From the NCBI GenBank assembly GCA_036874045.1, contig CM072335.1:10436001-10500000 (forward strand): a DNA stretch of 64,000 nucleotides. Direction: 5' to 3'. Numbering within the stretch: position 1 is the first letter of the stretch; each line of letters opens with the position of its first letter. The notes under the pieces were generated by a model that was given only the letters and a program-made list of their open reading frames with translations, ran no database searches and had not been told where the DNA came from. Shown one piece after another: positions 48,263-59,768 of the stretch. The position numbers and the translations under genes were made by a program. Source of the stretch: Cymodocea nodosa. Taxonomy: Eukaryota > Streptophyta > Magnoliopsida > Alismatales > Cymodoceaceae.

Positions 48263-48651
48263 TTTTGCATCATGGTAGGATGGTCTTTTTGTAAATCAAA
48301 CACACACTAAGAGACGACCCTATTGTTGATAATGGTTTCCAAAATTAATGTCAAATATTAAATGACATCATGATCAAAATGTGCCATTATAACGTTGGTT
48401 GATATCGAAAGGGTCGTATTCTCTTACTAAAATTTTGTAACTTCTTAAATTCCAATAATTAGGGTACTAGGAAATGAGAAACGTTGAATATCCGTTGTGT
48501 CGTGATGTTTTTTTAAAAGAGTTGTATTCTTTGAAAATGAGTTGAAATAATTGGATCTTCATTGACAAACCTGAAATAATCTAATTCAACAAGTTTCTAG
48601 TGTCATTTATCATAGTTTTCGATCTTTCTGTAATGATGAATTTCATATTGT

Positions 48652-48771
48652 GTGTGCGACCATACCAACACAAAAGCACTGGATCTCATCAAAACTCCAA
48701 AGTTAAATGTGTTTGGGCGAGAGTAGTACTAAGATGGGTGACCTCTTGGGAAGTCCTTGTGTTGCACTCTT
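48652..48771 (+). rRNA. 5S rRNA-like copy 94, family A
   Basis: A41; upstream spacer is of the B-type form gtgtcatttatc, so the repeat is a B/A mosaic. Confidence 0.82.
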
Positions 48772-49160
48772 TTTTGCATCATGATAGGATGGTCTTTTTG
48801 TAAATCAAACACACACTAAGAGACGACCCTATTATTGATAATGGTTTCCAAAATTAATGTCAAATATTGAATGACATCATGATCAAAATGTGCCATTATA
48901 ACGTTGGTTGATATCGAACGAGTCGTATTCTCTTACTAAAATTTTGTAACTTCTTAACTTACAACAATTAGGGTACTAGAAAATGAGATACGTTTAATAT
49001 CTGTTGTGTCGTGATATTTTTTTAAAAGGGTTGTATTCTTTGAAAATGAGTTGAAATAATTGGATCATCATTGACAAACCTTAAATAATCTAATTCAACA
49101 ACTTTCTAGTGTCAATTATCATAGTTTTCGATCTTTCTGTAATGATGAATTTCATGTAGT

Positions 49161-49279
49161 GTGTGCGACCATACCAACACAAAAGCACTGGATCTCATCA
49201 GAACTCCAAAGTTAAATGTGTTTGGGCGAGAGTAGTACTAAGATGGGTGACCTCTTAGGAGTCCTTATGTTGCACTCTT
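49161..49279 (+). rRNA. 5S rRNA-like copy 95, family A, 1-bp deletion
   Basis: cctcttaggagtcc is one base short (119 nt); A108. Confidence 0.8.
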
Positions 49280-49668
49280 TTTTGCATCATGATAGGATGG
49301 TGTTTTTGTAAATGAAAAACACACTAAGAGACGACCCTATTATTGATAATGGTTTCCAAAATTAATGTCAAATTTTCAATGACATCATGATCAAAATGTG
49401 CCATTATATCGTTGGTTGATATCAAACGAGTCGTATTCTCTTACAAAAAATTTTTAACTTCTTAACTTCCATAAATTAGGGTACTAGGAAATGAGAAACG
49501 TTTAATATCCGTTGTGTCGTGATGTTTTTTTAAAAGAGTTGTAATCTTTGAAAATGAGTTGAAATAATTGGATCTTCAATGACAAACCTTAAATAATCTA
49601 ATTTAACATGTTTCTTGTGTCAATTATCATAGTTTTCGATCTTTCTGTAATGATGAATTTAATATCGA

Positions 49669-49788
49669 GTGTGGGACCATACCAACACAAAAGCACTAGA
49701 TCTCATCTAAACTCCAAAGTTAAATGTGTTTGGGCGAGAGTAGTACTAAGATGGGTGACCTCTTGGGAAGTCCTTGTGTTGCACTCCT
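49669..49788 (+). rRNA. 5S rRNA-like copy 96, right-zone type
   Basis: G6 (gtgggacc), A30, T40, A41. Its 3' end runs ctccttt straight into gtgtcgtggtg: the spacer after it has lost about 281 bp in two pieces and only three Ts follow. Confidence 0.8.
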
Positions 49789-49896
49789 TTGTGTCGTGGT
49801 GTTATTTTAAGAGAGTTGTAATCATTGCAAATGTGTTGAAATAATTGTGAATTATCAATGTTTTCGATCTTTATGTAATGATAAATTTAGAAATGT

Positions 49897-50016
49897 GTGT
49901 GGGACCGTACCAACAAAAAAGCATTGGATCTCACCAGAACTCTAAAGTTAATTGTGTTTGGGCGAGAGTAGTACTAGGATGGGTGACCTCTTGGAAAGTC
50001 CTTGTGTTGCACTCCT
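49897..50016 (+). rRNA. 5S rRNA-like copy 97
   Basis: G81 (ctaggatggg) agrees with canonical 5S. Otherwise G6, G11 (ccgtacc), A20, T28, C39, T47, T56-type change (gttaattg), A99. Confidence 0.78.
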
Positions 50017-50405
50017 TTTTGCATCATGCTAGGATGGTCTTTTTGCAAATCAAACACACATTAAGAGACGACCCTATTATTGAAAATGGTTTCCAAAATT
50101 AATGTCAAATATTAAATGACATCATGATCAAAATGTGCCATTATAACGTTGGTTGATATCGAAAGGGTCGTATTCTCTTACTAAAATTTTGTAACTTTTT
50201 AACTTCCAACAATTAGGGTACCAGGAAATGAGAAACGTTTAATATCCGTTGTGTCGTGATGTTTTTTTAAAAGAGTTGTATTCTTTGAAAATGAGTTGAA
50301 ATAATTGGATCTTCGTTGACAAACCTTAAATAATCTAATTCAACAAGTTTCTAGTGTCAATTATCATAGTTTTCGATCTTTCTGTAATGATAAATTTCAA
50401 AATGT

Positions 50406-50525
50406 GTGTGCGACCATACCAGCACAAAAGCACTGGATCTCATCAGAACTCCGAAGTTAAATGTGTTTGGGCGAGAGTTGTACTAAGGTGGGTGACCTTT
50501 TGGGAAGTCCTTGTGTTGCACTCCT
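50406..50525 (+). rRNA. 5S rRNA-like copy 98, keeps canonical G17 and G48
   Basis: accagcac and ctccgaag agree with canonical 5S where the array has A17 and A48. Private changes: T74 (gagttg), G83 (aaggtggg), T95-type cctttt. Confidence 0.8.
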
Positions 50526-50913
50526 TTTTGCATTATGCTAGGATGGTCTTTTTTAAATCAAACACACATTAAGAGACGACCCTATTATTGATAATGGTTT
50601 CCAAAATTAATGTCAAATATTAAATGACATCATGATCAGAATGTGCCATTATAACGTTGGTTGATATCGAAAGGGTCGTATTCTCTTACTAAAATTTTGT
50701 AACTTCTTAACTTCCAACAATTAGGGTACCAGGAAATGAGAAACGTTTAATATCCGTTGTGTCGTGATGTTTTTTTAAAAGAGTTGTATTCTTCGAAAAT
50801 GAGTTGAAATAATTGGATCTTCGTTGACAAACCTTAAATAATCTAATTCAACAAGTTTCTAGTGTCAATTATCATAGTTTTCGATCTTTCTGTAATGATA
50901 AATTTCAAAATGT

Positions 50914-51033
50914 GTGTGCGACCATACCAGCACAAAAGCACTGGATCTCATCAGAACTCCAAAGTTAAATGTGTTTGGGCGAGAGTAGTACTAGCATGGG
51001 TGACCTCTTGGAAAGTCCTTGTGTTGCACTCCT
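50914..51033 (+). rRNA. 5S rRNA-like copy 99, keeps canonical G17 and G81
   Basis: accagcac and ctagc; but C82 (ctagcatggg) and A99. Confidence 0.8.
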
Positions 51034-51422
51034 TTTTGCATCATGCTAGGATGGTCTTTTTGCAAATCAAACACACATTAAGAGACGACCCTATTATTGA
51101 AAATGGTTTCCAAAATTAATGTCAAATATTCAATGACATCATGATCAAAATGTGCCATTATAACGTTGGTTGATATCGAAAGGGTCGTATTCTCTTACTA
51201 AAATTTTGTAACTTCTTAACTTCCAACAATTAGGGTACCATCAAATGCGAAACGTTTAATATCGGTTGTGTCGTGATGTTTTTTTAAAAGAGTTGTAATC
51301 TTTGAAAATCAGTTGAAATAATTGGATCTTCATTGACAAACCTTAAATAATCTAATTCAACAAGTTTCTAGTGTCAATTATCATAGTTTTCGATCTTTCT
51401 ATAATGATGAATTTCATATTGT

Positions 51423-51542
51423 GTGTGCGACCGTACCAACACAAAAGCACTGGATCTCATCAGAACTCCAAAGTAAAATGTGTTTGGGCGAGAGTAGTAC
51501 TAAGATGGGTGACCTCTTTGGAAGTTCTTGTGTTGCACTCCT
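51423..51542 (+). rRNA. 5S rRNA-like copy 100
   Basis: G11 (ccgtacc), A53 (gtaaaatg), T97, T104 (agttctt). Confidence 0.8.
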
Positions 51543-51931
51543 TTTTGCATCATGGTAGGATGGTGTTTTTGTAAATCAAACACACACTAAGAGACGACCC
51601 TATTATTGATAATGGTTTCCAAAATTAATGTCAAATATTGAATGACATCATGATCAAAATGTGCCATTATAACGTTGGTTGATATCGAAAGAGTCGTATT
51701 CTCTTACTAAAATTTTGTAACTTCTTAACTTCCAACAATTAGGGTACGAGGAAATGAGAAACGTTTAATATCTGTTGTGTCGTGATGTTTTTTTAAAAGG
51801 GTTGTATTCTTTGAAAATGAGTTGAAATAATTGGATCTTAATTGACAAACCTTAAATAATCTAATTCAACAAGTTTCTAGCGTCAATTATCATAGTTTTC
51901 GATCTTTCTGTAATGATGAATAAAATATTGT

Positions 51932-52051
51932 TTGTGCGACCATACCAACACAAAAGCACTGGATCTTATCAGAACTCCAAAGTTAAATGTGTTAGGGTGA
52001 GAGTAGTACTAAGATGGGTGATCTCTTGGGAAGCCCTTGTGTTGCACAACT
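51932..52051 (+). rRNA. 5S rRNA-like copy 101
   Basis: T1, T36 (cttatc), A63 (gttaggg), T67, T91, C103, end gcacaact. Confidence 0.78.
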
Positions 52052-52440
52052 TTTTGCATCACGGTAGGATGGTCTTTTTGTAAATCAAACACACACTAAG
52101 AGACGACCCTATTATTGATAATGGTTTCCAAAATTAATGTCATATATTGAATGACATAATGATCAAAATGTTCCATTATAACGGTGGTTGATATCGAAAA
52201 GTTTGTATTCTATTACTAAAATTTTGTAACATCTTAACCTACAACAATTAGAGTACCAGGAAACGAGAAACGTTTAATATCCGTTGTGTCGTGATGTTAT
52301 TTTAAGAGAGTTGTAATCATTGCAAATGAGTTGAAATAATTGAATCTTCATTTACAAACTTTAAATAATCTAATTCAACTACTTTCTAGTGTGAATTATC
52401 AATGTTTTCGGTCTTTCTGTAATGATAAATTTAGAAATGT

Positions 52441-52560
52441 GTGTGGGACCATACCAACACAAAAGCATTGGATCTCACTAGAACTCCAAAGTTAAATGTG
52501 TTTTGGTCAGAGTAGTACTAAGATGGGTGACCTCTTGGAAAGTCCTTGTGTTGCACTCCT
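52441..52560 (+). rRNA. 5S rRNA-like copy 102
   Basis: G6, T28, C38-T39 change (cactag), T64, tcag at 67-70, A99. Confidence 0.78.
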
Positions 52561-52950
52561 TTTTGCATCACGTTAGGATGGTCTTTTTGTAAATCAAACG
52601 CACATTAAGAGACGACCCTATTATTGATAATGGTTTCCAAAATTAATGTCAAATATTGAATGACATGATGATCAAAATGTGCCATTATAACGTTGGTTGA
52701 TATTGAAAGGGTCGTATTCTGTTACTAAAATTTTGTCACTTCTTAACTTCCAACAATTAGGGTACGATGAAATGCGAAACGTTTAATATCCGTTGTGTCG
52801 TGATGTTTTTTTAAAAGAGTTGTAATCTTTGAAAATGAGTTGAAATAATTGGATCTTCATTTTTCAAACCTTAAATAATCTACTTGAACAAGTTTCTAGT
52901 GTCAATTATCATAGTTTTCGATCTTTCTGTAATGATGAATTTCATACTTT

Positions 52951-53070
52951 GTTTGCGATCATACCAACACAAAAGCATTGGATCTCATTAGAACTCCAAA
53001 GTAAAATGTGTTTGGGCGAGAGCAGTATTAAGATGGGTGACCTCTTGGGAAGTTCTTGTGTTGCACTCCT
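52951..53070 (+). rRNA. 5S rRNA-like copy 103
   Basis: GTTTGCGATC start: T9 agrees with canonical 5S. T28, T39, A53, C73, T78, T104. Confidence 0.79.
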
Positions 53071-53459
53071 TTTTGCATCATGGTAGGATGGTCTTTTTGT
53101 AAATCAAACACACACTAAGAGACGACCCTATTATTGATAATGGTTTCCAAAATTAATGTCAAATATTGAATGACATCATGATCAAAATGTGCCATTATAA
53201 CGTTGGTTGATATCGAAAGAGTCGTATTCTCTTACTAAAATTTTGTAACTTCTTAACTTCCAACAATTAGGTTACGAGGAAATGAGAAACGTTTAATATC
53301 TGTTGTGTCGTGATGTTTTTCTAATAGGGTTGTAATCTTTGAAAATGAGTTGAAATAATTGGATCTTAATTGACAAACCTTAAATAATCTAATTCAACAA
53401 GTTTTTAGTGTCAATTATCATAGTTTTCGATCTTTCTGTAATGATGAATAAAATGTTGT

Positions 53460-53579
53460 TTGTGCGACCATACCAACACAAAAGCACTAGATCTTATCAG
53501 AACTCCAAAGTTAAATGTGTTTGGGCGAGAGTAGTACTAAGATGGGTGACCTCTGGGGAAGTCCTTGTGTTGCACTCCT
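53460..53579 (+). rRNA. 5S rRNA-like copy 104
   Basis: T1, A30, T36, G96. Confidence 0.8.
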
Positions 53580-53968
53580 TTTTGCATCATGGTAGGATGG
53601 TCTTTTTGTAAATCAAACACACACTAAGAGATGACCCTATTATTGATAATGGTTTCCAAAATTAATGTCATATATTGAATGACATCATGATCAAAATGTG
53701 CCATTATAACGTTGGTTGATATCGAAAGGGTCGTATTCTCTTACTAAAATTTTGTAACTTCTTAACTTCCATCAATTAGGGTACCAGGAAATGAGAAACG
53801 TTTAATATCCGTTTTGTCGTGATGTTATTTTAAGAGAGTTGTAATCGTTGCAAATGAGTTGAAATAATTGTATCTTCATTGACAAACCTTAAATAATCTA
53901 ATTCAACAAGTTTCTAGTGTCAATTATCATAGTTTTCGATCTTTCTGTAATGATGAATTTAATATTGC

Positions 53969-54088
53969 GAGTGTGACCATACCAACACAAAAGCATTGGA
54001 TCTCATTAGAACTCCAAAGATAAATGTGTTTGGGCGAGAGTAGTACTAAGATGGGTGACCTCTTGGGAAGTCATTGTGTTGCAGTCGT
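53969..54088 (+). rRNA. 5S rRNA-like copy 105
   Basis: GAGTGTGACC start, T28, T39, A52 (aaagataaatg), A105, end gcagtcgt. Confidence 0.78.
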
Positions 54089-54477
54089 TTTTGCATCATG
54101 GTAGGATGGTCTTTTTGTAAATGAAACACACACTAATAGACAACCCTATTATTGATAATGGTTTCCAAAATTAATGTCAAATATTGAATGACATCATGAT
54201 CAAAATGAGCCATTATAACGTTGGTTGATATCGAAAGGGTCTTATTCTCTTATTAAAATTTTGTAAATTCTTAATTTCCAACAATTAAGGTACCATGAAA
54301 TGCGAAACGTTTAATATCCGTTGTGTCGTGATGTTTTTTTAAAAGAGTTGTAATATTTGAAAATGAGTTGAAATAATGGGATCTTCATTGACATACCTTA
54401 AATAATCTAATTCAACAAGTTTCAAGTGTCAATTCTCATAGTTTTCGATCTTTCTATAATGATGAATTCAATATTAT

Positions 54478-54597
54478 GTGTGCGACCATACCAACAAAAA
54501 AACACTATATCTCATTAGAACTCCAAAGTTAAATGTTTTTGGTCGAGAGTAGTATTAAGATGGGTGACCTCTTGGGAAGTCTTTGAGGTGCACTCGT
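54478..54597 (+). rRNA. 5S rRNA-like copy 106
   Basis: A20, A25, ctatatctc at 28-36, T60, T66, T78, T105; end gaggtgcactcgt. Its last 32 nt are duplicated just downstream. Confidence 0.77.
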
Positions 54598-54729
54598 TTT
54601 TCCATCATGGTAGGGAGGCCTTTTAGTAAATCAAACACTCACTAGGAGACCTCTTGGGAAGTCTTTGAGGTGCACTCGTTTTTGCATCATGGTAGGGAGG
54701 CCTTTTAGTAAATCAAACACTCACTAAGA
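54566..54729 (+). repeat. 82-bp tandem duplication across a 5S 3' end
   Basis: 54566-54647 and 54648-54729 are consecutive copies beginning gacctcttgggaagtctttg and ending at cactaggaga or cactaagaga. The repeat includes 5S positions 89-120, the T-runs and the start of the spacer. The unit is 591 bp as a result. Differences seen are c54603/g54685 and the g/a pair before the junction. Confidence 0.88.
54648..54679 (+). pseudogene. Extra 5S 3' fragment (positions 89-120)
   Basis: Part of the 82-bp tandem duplication; no 5' part, but it is followed by its own ttttt run. Confidence 0.85.
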
Positions 54730-55068
54730 GACGACCCTGTTATTGATAATGGTTTCCAAAATTAATGTCATATATTGAATGACATAATGATCAAAATGTT
54801 CCATTATAACGGTGGTTGATATCGAAAGGGTTGTATTCTATTACTAAAATTTTGTAACAACTTAACCTACAACAATTAGAGTACTAGGAAATGAGAAACG
54901 TTTAATATCCGTTGTGTCGTGATGTTATTTTCAGAGAGTTGTAATCGTTGCAAATGAGTTGAAATAATTGGATCTTCATTTACAAACTTTAAATAATCTA
55001 ATTCAACAACTTTCTAGTGTGAATTATCAATGTTTTTGATCTTTCTATAATGATAAATTTAAAAATGT

Positions 55069-55188
55069 TTTTGCGACCATACCAACACAAAAGCATTGGA
55101 TCTCATCAGAACTCCAAAGTTAAATGTGCTTGGCCGAGAGTAGTACTAAGATGGGTGACCTCTTGGGAAGTCCTTGTGTTGCACTCTT
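55069..55188 (+). rRNA. 5S rRNA-like copy 107
   Basis: TTTTGCGACC start; T28; C61 agrees with canonical 5S (gtgcttgg); C66 (ggccgag). Confidence 0.79.
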
Positions 55189-55577
55189 TTTTGCATCATG
55201 GTAGGATGATCTTTTTGTAAATCAAGCACACAGTAAGAGACGACCCTATTATTGACAATGGTTTCCAAAATTAATGTCATATATTGAACGACACAATGAT
55301 CAAAATGTTCCATTATAAAGGTGGTTGATATCGAAAGGGCTGTATTCTATTACTAAAATTTTGTAACATCTTAACTTACAACAATTAGAGTACTAGGAAA
55401 TGAGAAACGTTTGATATCCGTTGCGTCGTGATGTTATTTTAAGAGGGTTGTAATCATTGCAAATGAGTTGAAATAATTGGATCTTCATTTACAAACTTCA
55501 AATAATCTAATTCAACAACTTTCTAGTGTGAATAATCAATGTTTTCGATCTTTCTATAATGATAAATTTCAAAATGT

Positions 55578-55697
55578 GTGTGCGACCATACCAACACAAA
55601 AGCACTGGATCTCATCAGAACTTCAAAGTTAAAGGTGTTTGGGTGAGAGTAGCACTAAGATGGGTGACCTCTTGGGAAGTCCTTGTGTTGCACTCTT
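55578..55697 (+). rRNA. 5S rRNA-like copy 108
   Basis: T46, G58, T67, C76 (agcacta). Confidence 0.8.
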
Positions 55698-56086
55698 TTT
55701 TGCATCATGGTAGGATGGTCTTTTTTTAAATCAAACACACACTAAGAGACGACCCTATTATTGATAACGGTTTCCAAAATTAATGTCAAATATTAAATGA
55801 CATCATGATCAAAATGTGCCATTATAACGTTGGTTGATATCGAAAGGGTCGTATTCTCTTACTAAAATTTTGTAACTTCTTAACTTCCAACAATTAGGGT
55901 ACTAGGAAATGAGAAACGTTTAATATCCGTTGTGTCGTGATGTTTTTTTAAAAGAGTTGTATTCTTTGAAAATGAGTTGAAATAATTGGATCTTCATTGA
56001 CAAACCTTAAATAATCTAATTCAACAAGTTTCTAGTGTCAATTATCATAGTTTTCGATCTTTCTATAATGATGAATTCAATATTGT

Positions 56087-56205
56087 ATGTGCGACCATAT
56101 CAACACAAAAGCACTGGATCTTAGCAGAACTCTAAAGTTAAACGTGTTTGGCGAGAGTAGTACTAAGATGGGTGACTTCTTGGGAAGTCTTTGCGTTGCA
56201 CATCT
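56087..56205 (+). rRNA. 5S rRNA-like copy 109, 1-bp deletion
   Basis: A1, T14, tcttagcag at 34-42, T47, C57 (aaacgtg, canonical CpG retained or regained); one G lost in gtttggcg (119 nt); followed by tttatgc rather than a clean T-run. Confidence 0.77.
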
Positions 56206-56594
56206 TTATGCATCATGGTAGGATGGTCTTTTTGTAAATCAAACACACACTAAGAGACGACCCTATTATTCACAATGGTTTCCAAAATTAATGTCATATA
56301 TTGAATGACATAATGATCAAAATGTTCCATTATAATGGTGGTTGATATCGAAACAGTTGTATTCTATTACTAAAATTTTGTAACATCTTAACTTACAACA
56401 ATTAGAGTAATAGGAAATGAGAAACGTTTAATATCCGTTGTGTCGTGATGTTATTTTAAGAGAGTTGTAATCATTGCAATTGAGTTGAAATAATTGGATC
56501 TTCATTTACAAACTTTAAATAATCTAATTCAACAACTTTCTAGTGTGAATAATCAATGTTTTCGATCTTTCTGTTATGATAAATTTCGAAATGT

Positions 56595-56714
56595 GTGTGG
56601 GACCATACCAACACAAAAGCACTGGATCTCGTCAGAACTCCAAAGTTAAAGGTGTTTGGGCGAGAGTAGTACTAAGATGGGTCACCTCTTGGGAAGTCCT
56701 TGTGTTGCACTCTT
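56595..56714 (+). rRNA. 5S rRNA-like copy 110
   Basis: G6, G37 (ctcgtc), G58, C88. Confidence 0.8.
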
Positions 56715-57103
56715 TTTTGCATCATGTTAGGATGGTCTTTTTGTAAATCAAACATACACTAAGAGACGACCCTATTATTGATAACGGTTTCCAAAATTAA
56801 TGTCATATATTGAATGACATAATCTTCAAAATGTTCCATTATAACGGTGGTTGATATCGAAAGGTTTGTATTCTATTACTAAAATTTTGTAACATCTTAA
56901 CTTACAAAAATTAGAGTACTAGGAAATGAGAAACGTTTAATATCCAATGTGTCGTGATGTTATTTTAAGAGAGTTGTAATCATTGCAAATGAGTTGAAAT
57001 AATTGAATCTTCATTTACAAACTTTAAATAATCTAATTCAACAACTTTCTAGTGTGAATTATCAATGTTTTCGATCTTTCTGTAATGATAAATTTAAAAA
57101 TGT

Positions 57104-57223
57104 GTGTGGGACCAAACCAACCCAAAAGCATTGGATCTCACCAGAACTCCAAAGTTAAATGTGTTTGGGCGAGAGTAGTACTAAGATGGGTGACCTCTTG
57201 AGAAGTCCTTGCGTTGCACATCT
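57104..57223 (+). rRNA. 5S rRNA-like copy 111
   Basis: G6, A13, C19 (caaccc), T28, C39, A98, C109; 3' end gcacatct followed by ttatgc, no strong T-run. Confidence 0.78.
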
Positions 57224-57612
57224 TTATGCATCATGGTAGGATGGTCTTTTTGTAAATCAAACACACACTAAGAGACGACCCTATTATTCACAATGGTTTC
57301 CAAAATTAATGTCAAATATTGAATGACATCATGATCAAAATGTGCCATTATAACGTTGGTTGATATCGAAAGGGTCGTATTCTCTTACTAAAATTTTGTA
57401 ACTTCTTAACTTCCATCAATTAGGGTACCAGGAAATGAGAAACGCTTAATATCCGTTGTGTCGTGATGTTTTTTTAAAAGAGTTGTATTCTTTGAAAATG
57501 AGTTGAAATAATTGGATCTTCAATGACAAACCTTAAATAATCAAATTCAACATGTTTCTAGTGTCAATTATCATAGTTTTCGTTCTTTCTGTAATGATGA
57601 ATTTAATATTGA

Positions 57613-57732
57613 GTGTGGGACCATACCAACACAAAAGCACTAGATCTCATCTGAACTCCAAAGTTAATTGTGTTTTGGGGAGAGTAGTACTAAGACGGGT
57701 GACCTCTTGGGAAGTCCTTGTGTTGTATTTCT
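57613..57732 (+). rRNA. 5S rRNA-like copy 112
   Basis: G6, A30, T40, ttaattg at 52-58, T64, ggggag at 65-70, C84 (gacggg), end ttgtatttct. Confidence 0.77.
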
Positions 57733-58121
57733 TTTTGCATCATGGTAGGATGGTCTTTTTGTAAATCAAACACACACTAAGAGACGACCCTATTATTGAC
57801 AATGGTTTCCAAAATTAATATCAAATATTGAATGACATCATGATCAAAATGTGCCCTTATAACGTTGGTTGATATCGAAAGGGTCGTATTCTCTTACTAA
57901 AATTTTGTAACTTCTTAACTTCCATAAATTAGGGTACTAGGAAATGAGAAACGTTTAATATCCGTTGTGTCGTGATGTTTTTTTAAAAGAGTTGTAATCT
58001 TTGAAAATGAGTTGAAATAATTGGATCTTCAATGACAAACCTTAAGTAATCTAATTTAACATGTTTCTTGTGTCAATTATCATAGTTTTCGATCTTTCTG
58101 TAATGATGAATTTAATATCGA

Positions 58122-58241
58122 GTGTGGGACCATACCAACACAAAAGCACTAGATCTCATCTAAACTCCAAAGTTAAATGTGTTTGGGGGAGAGTAGTACT
58201 AAGATGGGTGATCTCTTGGGAAGTCCTTGTGTTGCACTCAT
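58122..58241 (+). rRNA. 5S rRNA-like copy 113
   Basis: G6, A30, T40, A41, G67 (ggggga), T91, end gcactcat. Confidence 0.78.
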
Positions 58242-58630
58242 TTTTGCATCATGGTAGGGAGGCCTTTTTGTAAATCAAACGCTCACTAAGAGACGACTCT
58301 ATTATTGATAATGGTTTCCAAAATTAATGTCAAATATTGAATGACATCATGATCAAAATGTTCAATTATAATGGTGGTTGATATCGAAATGGTTGTATTC
58401 TATTACTACAATTTTGTAACAACTTAACTTACAACAATTAGAGTACCAGGAAATGAGAAACGTTTAATATCCATTGTGTCGTGATGTTATTTTAAGAGAG
58501 TTGTAATCGTTGCAAATGAGTTGAAATAATTGTATCTTCATTGACAAACCTTAAATAATATAATTCAACAACTTTCTAGTGTGAATTATCAATGTTTTCG
58601 ATCTTTCTGTAATGATAAATTTAAAAATGT

Positions 58631-58750
58631 GTGTGGGACCATACCAACACGAAGGCGTTGGATCTCACCAGAACTCCAAAGTTAAATGTGTTTGGGCGAG
58701 AGTAGTACTAAGATGGGTGACCTCTTGGAAAGTCCTTGTGTTGCACTCCT
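58631..58750 (+). rRNA. 5S rRNA-like copy 114
   Basis: G6, acgaaggcgttgg at 19-31, C39, A99. Confidence 0.78.
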
Positions 58751-59139
58751 TTTTGCATCATGCTAGGATGGTCTTTTTGTAAATCAAACACACATTAAGA
58801 GACGACCCTATTATTGATAATGGTTTCCAAATTTAATGTCAAATATTGAATGACATGATGATCAAAATGTGCCATTATAACGTTGGTTGATATCGAAAGG
58901 GTCGTATTCTCTTACTAAAATTTTGTTACTTCTTAACTTCGAACAATTAGGGTACGATGAAATGCGAAACGTTTAATATCTGTTGTGTCGTGATGTTTTT
59001 TTAAAAGAGTTGTAATCTTTGAAAATGAGTTGAAATAATTGGATCTTCATTGACAAACCTTAAATAATCTAATTCAACAAGTTTCTAGCGTTAATTATCA
59101 TAGTTTTCGATCTTTCTGTAATGATGAATTTCATATTGT

Positions 59140-59259
59140 GTGTGCGACCATACTAACACAAAAGCACTGGATCTCATCAAAACTCCAAAGTTAAATGTGT
59201 TTGGGCGAGAGTAGTACTAAGATGGGTGACCTCTTGCGAAGTCCTTGTGTTGCACTCCT
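59140..59259 (+). rRNA. 5S rRNA-like copy 115
   Basis: T15 (actaac), A41, C98 (ttgcgaag). Confidence 0.81.
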
Positions 59260-59648
59260 TTTTGCATCATGGTAGGATGGTCTTTTTGTAAATCAAACAC
59301 ACACTAAGAGACAACCCTATTATTGATAATGGTTTCCAAAATTAATGTCAAATATTGAATGACATCATGATCAAAATGTGCCATTATAACGGTGGTTGAT
59401 ATCGAAAAGTTTGTATTCTATTACTAAAATTTTGTAACATCTTAACCTACAACAATTAGAGTACCAGGAAATGAGAAATGTTTAATATCCGTTGTGTCGT
59501 GATGTTATTTTAAGAGAGTTGTAATCATTGCAAATGAGTTGAAATAATTGAATCTTCATTTACAAACTTTAAATAATCTAATTCAACAAGTTTATAGTGT
59601 GAATTATCAAAAATTTTGATCTTTCTGTAATGACAAATTTAGAAATGT

Positions 59649-59768
59649 GTGTGCGACCATACCAACACAAAAACATTGGATCTCATTAGGACTCCAAAGT
59701 AAAATGTGTTTGGGCGAGAGTAGTACTAAGATGGGTGACCTCTTTGGAAGTTCTTGTGTTGCACTCCT
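59649..59768 (+). rRNA. 5S rRNA-like copy 116
   Basis: A25, T28, T39, G42 (taggac), A53, T97, T104. Confidence 0.79.

Larger units (their letters stand above)
6660..49600 (+). repeat. Core zone: homogenised spacer family II repeats with higher-order structure
   Basis: Spacer family II is recognised by tgtcaaatattgaatgac, atgtgccattataacgttgg, gtcgtattctcttac, gtaacttcttaa, aattagggtac, a seven-T run in gatgttttttta, tattctttgaaaatgag, and cttcattgacaaacc. Unit length is very even (506-510 bp) apart from one 523-bp unit and two units shortened by about 147 and 100 bp. The spacers hold no recognisable gene. Family II repeats fall into ordered strings of 5S variants, described under the module entries. 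Confidence 0.85.

Noticed and set aside
54600-54660. Possible promoter or new gene in the unusual stretch near 54.6 kb
   Set aside because: The stretch is explained by an 82-bp tandem duplication of the 5S tail and spacer start.
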